Of a DNA stretch of 64,000 nt, positions 9,351 through 22,502 are shown in pieces. Position numbers and translations under genes: made by a program. This DNA comes from Bradyrhizobium sp. URHD0069 (GTDB taxonomy: Bacteria; Pseudomonadota; Alphaproteobacteria; Rhizobiales; Xanthobacteraceae). The stretch covers positions 1 through 64,000 of the forward strand of contig NZ_JNIJ01000016.1 of assembly GCF_000701345.1 (NCBI RefSeq). Reading direction: 5' to 3'. Numbering within the stretch: the stretch's first letter is position 1; every line of letters starts with the position of its first letter. The notes below the pieces were generated by a model. The model searched no databases and was not told where the DNA came from. It was given only the letters and a program-made list of their open reading frames with translations.

Positions 9351-9458
9351 CGCATGATCCGCCAAAAGCCTGAGCGTCTTGGAGATCATGCGCTATTTCA
9401 ATATTTTAGAGCGCGATCGGACGCAAACCGGATTCCGCTGTTGCTGATCGCGCTCTAA
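9349..9458. repeat. Two adjacent intergenic palindromes (one of the dispersed GCATGATC family)
   Basis: First palindrome: 10-bp perfect arms AGCGCATGAT/ATCATGCGCT at 9349-9358 and 9385-9394, overlapping the TAG stop of the preceding gene. Second: 13-bp perfect arms TTAGAGCGCGATC/GATCGCGCTCTAA at 9406-9418 and 9446-9458. The first resembles copies at 29284 and 58677. Confidence 0.8.
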
Positions 9459-9512
9459 GGCGGGCGCATTTGCGTTGTTTGTGCTAGATTGATGTCGGAC
9501 AGGGAGGCGCAG

Positions 9513-9938
9513 ATGTTCAAATCCATTCTCGTGCCGATCGATCTCGCCGATACCGATCTGGCAAAGCCTGCGATTGCGACGGCGGCAACGCTGTCGCAGA
9601 CCTGGAGCGGCACGGTGCGCCTTCTCAACGTGATGCCGATGACGCCGGTGATGCTGGCGGAGTATGTCCCCGCCGATTTCGATGTCCAGCAGCGCCAGAC
9701 CTCCGAGGAGGCGCTCGCCATCGTGGCGCGCGAATCCGGTATCGATGCTCCGCGCATCTCCACCGCGGTGCGGCAGGGCGGCATCTATCACGAGATTCTC
9801 GAAGAAGCCGCGGCGATGAAGGCCGACCTGATCGTGATGACATCGCACCGGCCGGCGATGCGGACCTATTTTCTCGGCTCCAATGCCGGCCATGTGGTGC
9901 GCTACGCCAAATGTTCGGTGCTGGTGGTGCGGCATTAG
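9513..9938 (+). CDS. Universal stress protein (UspA family)
   Basis: Single-domain Usp of 141 residues. It starts MFKSILVPIDLADTDLAKPA and ends with the nucleotide-binding-type segment MTSHRPAMRTYFLGSNAGHVVRYAKCSVLVVR; the usual G-2x-G-9x-G(S/T) loop is partly changed (MRTYFLGSNAGHVV), so ATP binding is uncertain. The ATG at 9513 is chosen over one 24 bases upstream because GGGAGG stands 7 bases before it and the N-terminus matches the family. Usp proteins are soluble stress-induced factors; the role here is unknown. It stands alone, after the double palindrome. Confidence 0.88.
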   Translation: MFKSILVPIDLADTDLAKPAIATAATLSQTWSGTVRLLNVMPMTPVMLAEYVPADFDVQQRQTSEEALAIVARESGIDAPRISTAVRQGGIYHEILEEAAAMKADLIVMTSHRPAMRTYFLGSNAGHVVRYAKCSVLVVRH

Positions 9939-10013
9939 GATGAAGTTATGCGCGGCCCCCGAACGCGGCGGAGCGCCTCGTCAACGATGCACGGCGGCGC
10001 CAGGCTCCCGAAT

Positions 10014-10682
10014 TCAAACAGGCCACTCCGCGATAAATCCTTGGGCTTTGTATGGCTCGATCTTGTCCCACTCGTTGAGCATCCGGGCTCGGAAAACAGG
10101 ATCGGTATGCCAACACGAGAGCGGCGTTTCGAAACTATCCACGGTGATCAGCATCTTCTCCACCTCAGGCCAGTACCGATGCAGCGTCATCGGGTAGCGG
10201 CGCGCCGTCCAGGTGTTGCCGAGGCAGATCACGCTGCGGACATTTTTAAGGCCGAGTGCTGCTTCGATGACCGGCAGCGAGAACGCCACGTTCTCGCCGG
10301 TGTTGGTCGCGCTGTGTTCTTCAAGGATGCGTTCGGGTGGAATTCCTCGGGCCACCATTGCGGTCTTGATGATCTCGCATTCGGAAAGCCCTGAACCCGG
10401 GGTCAGACCCCCGCTCACTATCGACCACCGAAAGAAGCCCTCGCGCCAAAGCCTGCAGGCTTCATCGACACGCCGCTCGACGTCTTCGCGCGTGCCGAAC
10501 ATGAACAAAAGATCGGCAGGCTTTATGGGCGTCGAGATCAGATGCCTTGCGTTGATCTCTGCGATCTCGGCGTCCGTTGGCAAGCGTTTGCTTCTGTCCT
10601 CCACTTTCCTCCTCGCGCCCCAGCCGAAACAGCCGTGGCCACGATGCCGCGTGCCGACATTACCGCGAAAGTCACAAATCAT
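10014..10682 (-). CDS. YdcF/DUF218-type protein
   Basis: Resembles the DUF218 (YdcF/SanA/ElyC) family: a Rossmann-like cytoplasmic domain with LLFMFGT (strand 1), IVSGGLTPGSGLSECE (the SGG motif), EEHSATNTGENV (the conserved S-x-NTxEN motif) and VICLGNTWTARR. Length 222 with the ATG at 10682. The first ~30 residues are basic and poorly typical, so translation may begin at a later GTG or TTG around 10600. Enzymatic role unknown; YdcF binds S-adenosylmethionine and ElyC affects envelope biogenesis. The next gene on this strand ends 24 bp upstream, so the two may form an operon. Confidence 0.75.
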   Translation of the reverse strand: MICDFRGNVGTRHRGHGCFGWGARRKVEDRSKRLPTDAEIAEINARHLISTPIKPADLLFMFGTREDVERRVDEACRLWREGFFRWSIVSGGLTPGSGLSECEIIKTAMVARGIPPERILEEHSATNTGENVAFSLPVIEAALGLKNVRSVICLGNTWTARRYPMTLHRYWPEVEKMLITVDSFETPLSCWHTDPVFRARMLNEWDKIEPYKAQGFIAEWPV

Positions 10683-10706
10683 TGCTGATCATTGCGGTGA
10701 AGAGAG

Positions 10707-11303
10707 CTACGGCAGCAACGTCTTCGGCAAATGATCGAACGTATAGGTCCGCGGCCTGTTGCGCTGCATAAAGCCGCCAATCTGCCAGCCAAACAATGCG
10801 GCGAAACCGACAAGAAATAATGCGCCTACGAATTCGCCGGTAGCCATCGCGCGAACGAGCAGGCCCGTGATCGCGATCCCTACCAGCGCCAGAAACATGA
10901 TGCCGGCGGCATAAAGTTTCGGCCCGATGCCGCCGATCAGCTTGGCCTTGGTTCCAACCTGCTGCATGCGTTCATGCAACCGCGTGATGAAGGCGCGGTA
11001 GTCATGGTCCTGCGGCGCCATCAACGTGACGGTTTGCCAGCTGGTCGAGAGGATGGTGATACGCTGACGGTTCGCGTTTTCGATGTCGGCGCGAAAGCGC
11101 CGCGACTGCATTGACACCGGCCGATACGACAGTCGGATCGCCGCGATATCGGCGTAGCGCCAAACCCCGGACTTGCTGCCGACCTGCCATGACAACCCCT
11201 CCTCGATCAGCTTGAATTGATGCGCAGCTCCAATCAGCGAGGCCTTGTAGGCGTAGCGAACGCCCGCGGGAGCCTCGGTCGACAATCCAATCTTCGTAGG
11301 CAA
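10707..11303 (-). CDS. Conserved hypothetical membrane protein
   Basis: Not recognised beyond being a membrane protein. Of 198 residues, the first ~120 form a soluble part with a PH-like alternation of short strands (EGLSWQVGSKSGVWRYADIAAI, then AIRLSYRPVSMQSRRF). They are followed by two hydrophobic helices at about residues 129-149 and 158-177 and a basic C-terminus. The N-terminal part may read out a property of the membrane surface, but no motif proves this. It lies between a DUF1772-like gene upstream and the YdcF-like gene downstream on the same strand with short gaps. Confidence 0.65.
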   Translation of the reverse strand: MPTKIGLSTEAPAGVRYAYKASLIGAAHQFKLIEEGLSWQVGSKSGVWRYADIAAIRLSYRPVSMQSRRFRADIENANRQRITILSTSWQTVTLMAPQDHDYRAFITRLHERMQQVGTKAKLIGGIGPKLYAAGIMFLALVGIAITGLLVRAMATGEFVGALFLVGFAALFGWQIGGFMQRNRPRTYTFDHLPKTLLP

Positions 11304-11354
11304 TGTACTGACCTCGCATGGGACGACGCGCGCCCGTGAATCTGAAGGTCGCGC

Positions 11355-11789
11355 CTAGCGCGAACTACATGCCCACAAAAATGCCACGGTGGCGAGCGCA
11401 CCCAATGCGGTGCGCACGCTGTGGAGTGCGCCCCATTTGACGACCAGCGCGCGCGTTGACGACCCCGCCTTTTCAGGCTCGGTCGCCAGCAGCGCATCGT
11501 TGGTGGGTTTGATGCCGATCAGCGTCCATGGCCACGGCGCCACTATCGCAACTCCGCCGATCAAAAAGCCGGCACGCGAGGTCTGCCACCAAGCGATCAA
11601 TCCTAACAGAAAGCCGACTAGCGCGAGCGGCGCCTGCATCGCGGCCCCGCGTTTGTAGGAAGGCTTCCATTCCGTGAGCAGCGCGCGATCGTCCAGCCCT
11701 AGCCGCGCCGGTTGCTCGGCGACGTTCACGTAAAGCGCGGCGCCCGTGAAGATCGCGGCCGCCGTCAGCGCGAGAAGTCCGAACGTCAT
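11355..11789 (-). CDS. DUF1772-type four-helix membrane protein
   Basis: A 144-residue integral membrane protein with helices at about residues 3-22, 52-68, 76-90 and 122-142. The pattern TGAALYVNVAEQPAR followed by WKPSYKRGAAMQAPLA, and a C-terminal helix after WGALHSVRTALG, match the DUF1772 (anthrone-oxygenase-like) family, where the NxPxxR-type motif is typical. No function is established for the bacterial members. Same strand as the two genes that follow, gap about 50 bp. Confidence 0.72.
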   Translation of the reverse strand: MTFGLLALTAAAIFTGAALYVNVAEQPARLGLDDRALLTEWKPSYKRGAAMQAPLALVGFLLGLIAWWQTSRAGFLIGGVAIVAPWPWTLIGIKPTNDALLATEPEKAGSSTRALVVKWGALHSVRTALGALATVAFLWACSSR

Positions 11790-11871
11790 GCCATGAGCCC
11801 TCTTTGAAAAGACCGGCCGAAATCACCGCGTCGGCTTGCGCGACCGCGCCGCCTTATCTTACAAGCGGAGC

Positions 11872-12306
11872 ATGGCCGAGACGACCTATTTCCCGCGCCG
11901 CCTGATCCTCGCCGGCGCCATGGTGTCGGGAGTGCTGCTGGCGCTTGCCGTGCACATGCTCGGGGCGCGCTATGGGCTCGATCTCGGCGGCCTCTGGCGA
12001 TCCGTTAAGCACGAATTCATGCCGGCCGGTGCAGCCGTTGCGTGGTGGCTGATCGCGACGGTCGGTTTCTGCGGGGGATATTTCACGGCGACGCTGATGG
12101 ACAGCGCAGTTTCGGGGCAAATTCCGCAGCGGATGCGGCAGTTCCTGATCGCGGTCGGTGTGCTCGTGCTGGCGAGCGCAGGCCAGGCAGCCTCCGCGCC
12201 CAGTCCGATCCCGACGATATCGGGCGTGCTCGCGGGTCTCGCCGCGCTGTGCCTTGGCGCAGCGATGGCGTTCTGCGGCGCGCACTTTGCGCTGCGCAAG
12301 GCTTGA
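11872..12306 (+). CDS. Hypothetical four-helix membrane protein
   Basis: Not recognised. The 144-residue product begins MAETTYFPRRLILAGAMVSG and has hydrophobic segments at about residues 11-33, 52-72, 90-108 and 114-138. A TTG start 36 bases upstream is possible, but the ATG at 11872 gives a plausible membrane-protein N-terminus. Codon use is like the neighbours. It converges on the MFS gene, the two stop codons being 4 bp apart. Confidence 0.55.
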   Translation: MAETTYFPRRLILAGAMVSGVLLALAVHMLGARYGLDLGGLWRSVKHEFMPAGAAVAWWLIATVGFCGGYFTATLMDSAVSGQIPQRMRQFLIAVGVLVLASAGQAASAPSPIPTISGVLAGLAALCLGAAMAFCGAHFALRKA

Positions 12307-12310
12307 GCCG

Positions 12311-13729
12311 TTACCGCTGGACGCCGCGCCAGATCGCCGCCCCGGCTGCGAGCAGAAGGCCGGCAGAGATGACCAGTGATCCGTGCGCACCCGTCATGAA
12401 GGTGCTTGGCTGACCAGCCAGTGAGCCGAACAGCGCGACACCTAGCACGCTGCCGGTTTGGCGGGTCGAGTTGAGCACGCCGGCGGCGACGCCGGAACGT
12501 GACTTCTCGACGCTTCCCAATAGCGCCGATGTCAGCGGTGGCACCAGTAAGCCAAGACCGCCGCCGATGATCGTCAGCTGCGCCCCAATTTCCCAGTAGC
12601 TGGTGCCGGGCTCGATTCCGATGAGCGCAAGACATCCGAATGCCGACAGCGCGGCGCCGATGGCGATTGTCGCGGGCGCGCCAATGCGCTCGGCGACGCG
12701 CGCCGCCAGCAGGTTGACCGGCAGCACCGCGCCCATCATCGGGACGAACGCCAGGCCGGTCGCGAATGGCGATAGGCCATTGACGCGCTGGAAGTACAGA
12801 CTGAAGACAAAAATCAACCCATAGAAGGCGACGTTAACGAGCAGGCCGACCAGCGACGTCAACGCGAACAGCCGATGTCTGAACAGCGACAGCGGCAGCA
12901 TCGGTTGCGGCGCGCGCCGCTCCTGCAAAACGAACAAAACCGCAAACGCCGCCGATGCAGCGAAGCCCGCGATCACGAAAGCATTGCTCCAGCCAAGCGT
13001 GCCGCCTTCGATAATCGCGCCGGCGAGACAACCGAGTGCTGCGGTCGCCGCGATCTGGCCCGGAAAGTCGATCTCGCGCTGTGGTGTTCGCGTAGTTTCG
13101 CTGGCATAGCGCCAGCTCAGCCACAGACCGGCGAGACCGATCGGCAGGTTGACGAGGAAGATCGACCGCCAGCCGATCAGCGCGATCAGTCCACCGCCAA
13201 GCAACGGCCCGGAGGTCAGCGCAAGGCTGGCGCCCGCCGCCCAGATTCCCACCGCCCGGCCGCGCTGCTTCTGGTCCGGATAGGCGTGGCTGAGCAACGC
13301 AAGCGAGTTCGGCACCAGGATGGCGGCACCAAGCCCCTGGACGGCTCTCGCCGCAATCAGAATGGCCGCGTGGGGCGCAATTGCGCAGGCGACCGACGCG
13401 GCGGTGAAAATGGCAAAACCCGCCATGAAAACCCGCTTCGCGCCGATGCGGTCTCCGAGCGCGCCTGCGGTGAGGATGAATGCAGCAAATGCGATCGTAT
13501 AAGCGCTGACGACCCACTGCAGCTCTGCAACGCCACCGCCGAGCGACGTGCCGATGCTGTTGAGCGCGGTGTTGACGATGGTGACGTCGAGTTGAACCAC
13601 GCTGTAGCCGAGGCTCATCGCCGCTAGCGTCAGCGACGTTGAGAGGTTCAAACGGGCCGATATCCGTTTCGAACGCGAAGCTGCGCGTGGATCCGGACGG
13701 GATTGGAACTTAAGAGAAGTACTTCGCAT
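12311..13729 (-). CDS. MFS drug/H+ antiporter, DHA2 (EmrB/QacA) type
   Basis: A 472-residue protein with about 14 transmembrane helices, as in the DHA2 family. Seen directly: LDVTIVNTALNSIG in helix 1 (the D1 motif of DHA2 exporters), WVVSAYTIAFAAFI, motif A GDRIGAKRVFMAG, RAVQGLGAAILVPNSLAL (motif B region with its Arg) and SLALTSGPLLGGGLI (motif C, antiporter signature). It probably exports small toxic organics across the inner membrane. The first 30 residues are basic. It is divergent from the ABC exporter gene. Confidence 0.87.
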   Translation of the reverse strand: MRSTSLKFQSRPDPRAASRSKRISARLNLSTSLTLAAMSLGYSVVQLDVTIVNTALNSIGTSLGGGVAELQWVVSAYTIAFAAFILTAGALGDRIGAKRVFMAGFAIFTAASVACAIAPHAAILIAARAVQGLGAAILVPNSLALLSHAYPDQKQRGRAVGIWAAGASLALTSGPLLGGGLIALIGWRSIFLVNLPIGLAGLWLSWRYASETTRTPQREIDFPGQIAATAALGCLAGAIIEGGTLGWSNAFVIAGFAASAAFAVLFVLQERRAPQPMLPLSLFRHRLFALTSLVGLLVNVAFYGLIFVFSLYFQRVNGLSPFATGLAFVPMMGAVLPVNLLAARVAERIGAPATIAIGAALSAFGCLALIGIEPGTSYWEIGAQLTIIGGGLGLLVPPLTSALLGSVEKSRSGVAAGVLNSTRQTGSVLGVALFGSLAGQPSTFMTGAHGSLVISAGLLLAAGAAIWRGVQR

Positions 13730-13925
13730 GGATCACCTCAATTCGGAGGGCAACGCAGCACATAAGCCTCCGTTTCACTGAGATGCTTTGTCCATGATCG
13801 AAGTATTCTTGTGTTGCGCCGGCGTGAACCGGGCCGCGCTCCACGCCCGGACATGCGGCGCGCCAGAACTTGCCGGCAGATGCCTGCGCCTTCAACAATT
13901 GGGAGATAGCGCCCATCTATGGGGC

Positions 13926-15779
<1,854 letters not shown>

Positions 15780-15904
15780 GCGGATACGGGTGTTGCTTCG
15801 ATGATTTGGCGCGCTGTGTGGTGGCGCTCTCTTCGGAATTAAATCGGCAATGGTGCCGACAAGACGAAACGCCGCGCAGAGGCTTCCGCGCGACGTTTTG
15901 TCTC

Positions 15905-16110
15905 AATGTTTCGACTCTCGACATCAGCTGGCAGCGCTCGCCGGCCTGCGCAGCGTTGATCAATGCCGCATCCAGCACAGCTTTGTCCGCGACGTCGCCG
16001 GCTGTTTCATTGGCCTCCTCGATGATGCCGTCGATCGCCGGAACACGACGGCGCAGCCCGTTCATCGCCGGCACGCCGAGATGTTCGATTGCTGATACGT
16101 CCGCTAACCG
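15905..16110 (-). pseudogene. Relic of a DUF892/YciE ferritin-like gene
   Basis: The minus-strand translation from about 16107 reads ADVSAIEHLGV, then RVPAIDGIIEEANETAGDV, ADKAVLDAALINAAQAGER and RVETL. This matches the middle of YciE/DUF892 stress proteins (CDAIxGIIEE...VLDAALIAAAQAVEHYE...YGTL). Only about 60 of ~165 residues remain; the usual EHYE is replaced by ERCQ, and neither end continues into the family. It therefore looks like a decayed fragment in the 620-bp gap between the ABC exporter and the next gene. Confidence 0.6.
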
Positions 16111-16402
16111 GCTGATCGCGAGATTGTTCCTGCCGGCGGGCGAAAACGTCCCGGGGGAACATCGGAACTTGCCAGGGGCGGAACGGCTGGACGAGTCAAT
16201 GCCAGACTCGAATCTGCTGCATTAAAGACATATGTACGGCGTGTGACAGCCGCGGGCGGAAGGCCGAAGCTGGCGTTGTCAAGGATTGCACAACGCGACG
16301 TTTTTGCCTTATGGGTCATCGCATGTGTAGCGAATTGGCCGCCGCTTGCCATCGATCGTTTCGATAGGCTTCTAACTTGTTGCTGCCCTGCCGGGAGGAT
16401 CA

Positions 16403-17488
16403 ATGCACGGACTGCTGACCGCGCTGGGGCGTGGCTTCAAGAAATGGATCGGCTGGAAACGGCTCGGGATCGCGGCGAGCCTGCTCATCATCGCCTTTGC
16501 GATCACGACACTGGTCCGCACTCTCCGGGGAGTCGATACAGGCGTGATCTTGATCGCGCTGACCGAAATACCGCCTGGCCATATCGCGCTCGCCGCTCTG
16601 TGCGTGATCGGTGCATTCTGCACGCTGACGTTCTATGATTTCTTCGCGTTGCGGACCATCGGCAAGAAACACGTGCCGTACCGCATCGCGGCGCTGGCGA
16701 GCTTCACGAGCTACACCATCGGCCACAACATTGGCGCCACCGTGTTCACCGGCGGCGCTATACGCTTTCGGATCTATTCCGACTACGGCTTGAGCGCCAT
16801 CGACGTCGCCAAAATCTGCTTCCTCTCGGGACTGACATTCTGGCTCGGCAACACCTTTGTGCTCGGCATCGGAATGGCCTGGCACCCGTGGGCCGCCACC
16901 GCGATGGATCAGTTGCCGCCTGCGATCAATCGGCTGATTGCACTCGGCGGTATCGCCGCCATCATCTTCTATCTCGTCTGGCTCAATTCGGGCGACGGTC
17001 GGCGTGAGCTCGGGCAGAACGGCTGGAAGGTGGTGTTGCCCTCGGCGCGGCTGACGCTGCTGCAAATCCTGATCGGCGTTGTCGATCTCGGATTCTGCGC
17101 GATGGCGATGTATCTGTTGATGCCGGCGCAGCCGGCCATCGACTTCATTTCATTGGCGGTGGTGTTCATTCTGGCCACGCTGCTTGGATTCGCCAGTCAT
17201 GCGCCGGGCTCCATCGGCGTATTCGACGCCGCGATGTTGGTCGCGCTGCCGGAATTCGGCAGGGAACAATTGCTGGCCACGCTGGTGGTGTTTCGGATTC
17301 TGTACTTCCTCGTCCCTTTTGGCACCGCGATCAGCATCATGGGAATGCGCGAGCTTTGGCTCAACGTGGTGAAACCCTGGCAGGAACGCCGCAGGCTGAA
17401 CGGAGGCTTCCAGACCTCCGCCGTGCCGCAGGCGGTGAAAAGTCGGCAGACGCCGCAACCGGTGAAGAAACGCCAAGCGCGAGGCTAA
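16403..17488 (+). CDS. MprF/YbhN-like (UPF0104) membrane protein
   Basis: A 361-residue polytopic protein with about 8 hydrophobic helices. The segments TSYTIGHNIGATVFTGGAIRFRIYSDYGL (about residues 96-125) and GFASHAPGSIGVFDAAML (about 261-278) match the lysylphosphatidylglycerol synthase transmembrane domain family (N-terminal flippase part of MprF, YbhN, AglD). The catalytic aminoacyl-transferase domain of MprF is absent, so at most a lipid-flippase-like role can be inferred. The C-terminus is Gln/Lys/Arg rich. GGGAGG stands before the ATG at 16403. A second member starts at 63799. Confidence 0.85.
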   Translation: MHGLLTALGRGFKKWIGWKRLGIAASLLIIAFAITTLVRTLRGVDTGVILIALTEIPPGHIALAALCVIGAFCTLTFYDFFALRTIGKKHVPYRIAALASFTSYTIGHNIGATVFTGGAIRFRIYSDYGLSAIDVAKICFLSGLTFWLGNTFVLGIGMAWHPWAATAMDQLPPAINRLIALGGIAAIIFYLVWLNSGDGRRELGQNGWKVVLPSARLTLLQILIGVVDLGFCAMAMYLLMPAQPAIDFISLAVVFILATLLGFASHAPGSIGVFDAAMLVALPEFGREQLLATLVVFRILYFLVPFGTAISIMGMRELWLNVVKPWQERRRLNGGFQTSAVPQAVKSRQTPQPVKKRQARG

Positions 17489-17498
17489 CGACCGTCAC

Positions 17499-17518
17499 GC
17501 CGGGCTCCTGGCTTTTTT
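17499..17518 (+). terminator. Rho-independent terminator
   Basis: GCCGG/CTGGC stem (one G-U pair) with a GCTC loop, then six T's, 11 bases after the stop codon of the UPF0104 gene. Confidence 0.7.
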
Positions 17519-17564
17519 GGGGCATCTCTCATATTTCCGCCCCAACTGTAACGTCAAAGGCGTC

Positions 17565-19550
17565 ATGGTCCGAAATAGCCTTCGTTCGTTAATCGCGTCC
17601 GCGCTGCTGGCGGGAGCGCTGGCGGCCCTGCCGGTGCAGTGGGCGGCGGCGCAGACCGCCATCAATGCCCCGATGCAGATTTCGTGGGAGGTTCGCAATC
17701 GCTTCCGGCTGTTCCGCGAGGAACGCGATTTCTTGCTCCATGCCGACAGCGCCCGCGGCCGCAGCGTTCTGGCTTCCGAGCAAGCACTGGAGCTGCAGAG
17801 CGACGGCCGCGGCTGGGCCCGCAATACCGTGAACCGCCTCTGCATCGACCTGTCGGGCCGCGTCAACGAGCCTTGCACCCGCGACAACGTCAAGGAAAGC
17901 TACCTGACGCCGACCGACCATCCGATCACCGTGCGCTTGACCGGCCAGATTCCGGTCGGCGCTACCTGCGCCTGGTCGTTCGACGATGGCGAAGGGCCGC
18001 AGCAATCCGCTTTCGATTGCGCCGAACCTGTCAATCTCCGCGCGCGCTATGGCCGCCCTACGATCGCTACCGTGGAGGTTTCTTCGGGGCCCGAGGCGCC
18101 GCAGCGTGTCTCTACCGAGATCATGGTGCGCGATATCTTCATCGCCGGCCTCGGCGACAGCGTCGCCTCCGGTGAAGGCAATCCGGACCGGCCGATCGCA
18201 TTATCCGATGAGGGTTTTTGCTTCCGCTATTATCTGGGGACCGCGGCTGCCCAATATTACCGGCCGAGCCGCGCCGGCTACAAAGGCGGACGGGCCTGCG
18301 AAGCCCCTGAGTCGCTGCAGGTATGGCAGCGTCAAAGCGCGCTCTGGTTCAATTCCGCCTGTCACCGCTCGCTGTACAGCTATCAGACCCGCACCGCGCT
18401 GGCGATGGCGGTGCAATATCCGCACATTGCCGTGACCTATCTGCCGCTTGCCTGCACCGGCGCCACCATCCCCGATGGGCTGTTCGGTTCACAACGCGCA
18501 AGGGAGTGCCCGCCGACGAAATCAGGCGCCAGCTGCAAGGGCACGGTCAACGCCCAGCTCGCCGAATTGCGCGAAGCCGTCACCGCTGCAAAACGCCGTC
18601 AGCCCGAACGCAATCTCGACCTGATCCTGCTGTCGATCGGCGCCAATGACATCAATTTTTCAGGGCTGGTCGCGGATGTGATCGTAGACACGCCAACCGA
18701 ACGCGTGCTGTTCAGGCGTTCCGGCGTGATGGGATCGATCGACGATTCGCGCGCGGCATTGACGCGGGAGCTGCCGCAAAGTTTCGCCAAGCTCAGAGAA
18801 GCGCTGAAGTCGCTGGTCGGCGACCTCCAGCGCGTTGTGTACGTGTCCTATGCCGACCCGACGCTCGCCGATGGCGCGCCCTGCCCTGGCGGACGCGCCG
18901 GCTTCGATATTCATCCGTCCTTCAACGCGCAGCCGCAGCGGCTGGCCAACGTTTCGGGCTATGTCGAGAACGAATTCCTGCCGCAATTGAAAGCGCTCGC
19001 CTTGTGCCAGTCGGGCGTGCTGTGCCGCGATCCCCGCGCAGATCGAATGACCTTCGTCGACGCCCATCAGGCGGCATTCGCGAACCACGGATTCTGTGCC
19101 CGCGCCTCGAGCGATCCGGAATTCGATCGGGAGTGTTTTTCGCCCAAGGGCGAAAGCTTCGATCCGGACATCGTCACGGCGGCGAACCAGCCGATGCTTT
19201 GCGGCCGCAGTGCCGGGGAATATCGTGCCTATCTTCCGCGCGCGCGCTGGATCCGCGATGCCAATGACAGCTACTTTGCAGCGATGTCCTATCCGCAGGG
19301 GCTGCCATCTTCCAGTCAGCCCGCCGACATCCATGACGCGACCTGGGGTATTCTTTCGGCCGTGTATGGCGGTGCGGTGCATCCAAGCGCCGAAGGTCAC
19401 GCCGTGATGGCGGATGCAGCCTTGCCGGCAGTCGCCTCGGTGCTTCAGCTCGATGCCGCTGTGCCTGAGGTCATTCAAGAGCCGGCGTCACCCATCGTGG
19501 TCGCACCGGATGAACGACGACCAGCTGGTCAACCCGGCGGACTATACTAA
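17565..19550 (+). CDS. Secreted SGNH/GDSL-family hydrolase
   Basis: Probable periplasmic or extracellular esterase. A signal peptide ([20 protein letters not shown], cleavage near AAA-QT at residue 27) supports the ATG at 17565. An immunoglobulin-like ~150-residue domain ([12 protein letters not shown]) precedes the hydrolase. The SGNH blocks are visible: block [13 protein letters not shown] with the nucleophile Ser at residue 199, a GANDINFSG block near 359, and [10 protein letters not shown] near 606 holding the catalytic His. At 661 residues it is long for the family because of the N-terminal domain and cysteine-rich insertions. Its last 4 bases overlap the convergent DUF2147-like gene. 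Confidence 0.82.
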   Translation: MVRNSLRSLIASALLAGALAALPVQWAAAQTAINAPMQISWEVRNRFRLFREERDFLLHADSARGRSVLASEQALELQSDGRGWARNTVNRLCIDLSGRVNEPCTRDNVKESYLTPTDHPITVRLTGQIPVGATCAWSFDDGEGPQQSAFDCAEPVNLRARYGRPTIATVEVSSGPEAPQRVSTEIMVRDIFIAGLGDSVASGEGNPDRPIALSDEGFCFRYYLGTAAAQYYRPSRAGYKGGRACEAPESLQVWQRQSALWFNSACHRSLYSYQTRTALAMAVQYPHIAVTYLPLACTGATIPDGLFGSQRARECPPTKSGASCKGTVNAQLAELREAVTAAKRRQPERNLDLILLSIGANDINFSGLVADVIVDTPTERVLFRRSGVMGSIDDSRAALTRELPQSFAKLREALKSLVGDLQRVVYVSYADPTLADGAPCPGGRAGFDIHPSFNAQPQRLANVSGYVENEFLPQLKALALCQSGVLCRDPRADRMTFVDAHQAAFANHGFCARASSDPEFDRECFSPKGESFDPDIVTAANQPMLCGRSAGEYRAYLPRARWIRDANDSYFAAMSYPQGLPSSSQPADIHDATWGILSAVYGGAVHPSAEGHAVMADAALPAVASVLQLDAAVPEVIQEPASPIVVAPDERRPAGQPGGLY

Positions 19551-20176
19551 CGCGCGGGCGCAGTAACGGGTGCGTTGCTCTTCTTCGCGGCAGCCGGTGG
19601 TTTGGCCGCTGCGGCCGGGGGCTGCTTGTTCGCAGCGGCTTGTGCGGCAGCCTGCGCCGGCAGATATTTCGCGACGATGCCAGGATCGAGGGTGGCGATC
19701 GATGTGTCCGGCAATCGGTGCCAAGTCTCATCCTTGCCGAGCAGCGAGATTCCCCAATAGCCGCGCATCGTCAGCGTCTGGCCGTCGGGGCTGACGCTCA
19801 TCTTGGCTTTGTAGATTTTGCCGTCGCGCGGGTCGAGAACGTTGCCGCCCTCATATTTCAGCCCGTCACGCTTCATGTCCCTGATGAACGAAATTCCGAG
19901 TACCGGCGCGTCCTTGCGGTCGTCGGTGCACTTTGCGCAAACGTTGGCCTTTTCACCGGGGAGCGGAAACGTCTTGGCGATCACGCCTTCGAAGATGCCG
20001 TCGTGATCGACCACCAGAACCCAGATCACGGGCTTGCCGTCCTCTATCTTCTGCCACAGCCCGGCGGCTGACGGCTCCACCGCCTGTCCCGGAGACATCA
20101 TGACGAGCAGCACGAGACCAGTTAGGAGCGGCAGCGCCAGCCGAAATCTGGATATGGCAGTCCACATCGTCACCAC
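19547..20176 (-). CDS. DUF2147-family exported protein
   Basis: A 209-residue protein with a hydrophobic export signal (residues ~8-32, [17 protein letters not shown]). The DUF2147 lipocalin-like core follows: [34 protein letters not shown] (the family CxxC-DxRKxxPxxG motif) and [18 protein letters not shown], then [20 protein letters not shown]. The last ~45 residues are an Ala/Pro/Lys-rich tail. Function unknown; homologues are periplasmic. The gene converges on the SGNH hydrolase with a 4-base overlap. Confidence 0.85.
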   Translation of the reverse strand: MVTMWTAISRFRLALPLLTGLVLLVMMSPGQAVEPSAAGLWQKIEDGKPVIWVLVVDHDGIFEGVIAKTFPLPGEKANVCAKCTDDRKDAPVLGISFIRDMKRDGLKYEGGNVLDPRDGKIYKAKMSVSPDGQTLTMRGYWGISLLGKDETWHRLPDTSIATLDPGIVAKYLPAQAAAQAAANKQPPAAAAKPPAAAKKSNAPVTAPAR

Positions 20177-20354
20177 CTGATCAATCCATCAATCCATAAA
20201 GTAATAGCCCCAGCCTAAGGCCATTTCGTGGATCGTTCCAGTGCGCGATGCAATATCGACGGCCGCCAGGCGGCCGGACCTGCCACAAAGCTGACGAAAA
20301 ATGCCTGCTGCGGCACAGCGCGCCGCAACTCATCGAGCCGCAATACGGGCGGGG

Positions 20355-21996
<1,642 letters not shown>

Positions 21997-22062
21997 AGGC
22001 GCTGCAATCATCGTGGCACGACGGCTGAATTCGTCTGGCACCAGTTTTCGTCTGGCAGCGGT

Positions 22063-22383
22063 CTAAGCCTGCCGCTCCGGCGTCGAAACCACGAGACCGT
22101 CGAGATCGTCGGTCACCTTGATCTGGCACGACAGCCGCGAATTCGGCCGCACATCGAAGCCGAAATCCAGCATGTCTTCTTCCATCGGGGACGGGGCGCC
22201 GACCTTCTCGCGCCAGGCCTCATCGACATAGACATGGCACGTCGCACAGGCGCAGGCGCCACCGCATTCGGCTTCGATGCCCGGGATGGCATTGCGGATT
22301 GCCGCTTCCATCACGGTCGCGCCGTTCTCGACATCGATAGTGCGGGTTTCGCCGGTATGGTCGACAAAGTGAATTTTGGCCAT
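22063..22383 (-). CDS. [2Fe-2S] ferredoxin, adrenodoxin/vertebrate type
   Basis: A 106-residue ferredoxin with cluster ligands Cys40, Cys46, Cys49 (CGGACACATC) and Cys86 (RLSCQI), the C-x5-C-x2-C...C pattern of adrenodoxin-type proteins. [21 protein letters not shown] is typical of alphaproteobacterial members that feed cytochrome P450s or hydroxylases. No P450 lies in the window, but a ferredoxin-NADP reductase is close by (20355-21383), suggesting an electron-transfer pair. The ATG at 22383 gives the canonical [11 protein letters not shown] start. Confidence 0.93.
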   Translation of the reverse strand: MAKIHFVDHTGETRTIDVENGATVMEAAIRNAIPGIEAECGGACACATCHVYVDEAWREKVGAPSPMEEDMLDFGFDVRPNSRLSCQIKVTDDLDGLVVSTPERQA

Positions 22384-22502
22384 GTTTGCTCGTGCTGCGG
22401 GGATTGAGGGTCCGGCAGTCGTATAACGGGTCGGTCCGCTCGGCGCCAGCGGCCGACGCGAAAACCTGTGGCGCGCTTTGGCAAGGCGCGGTGCGGGCGA
22501 AA

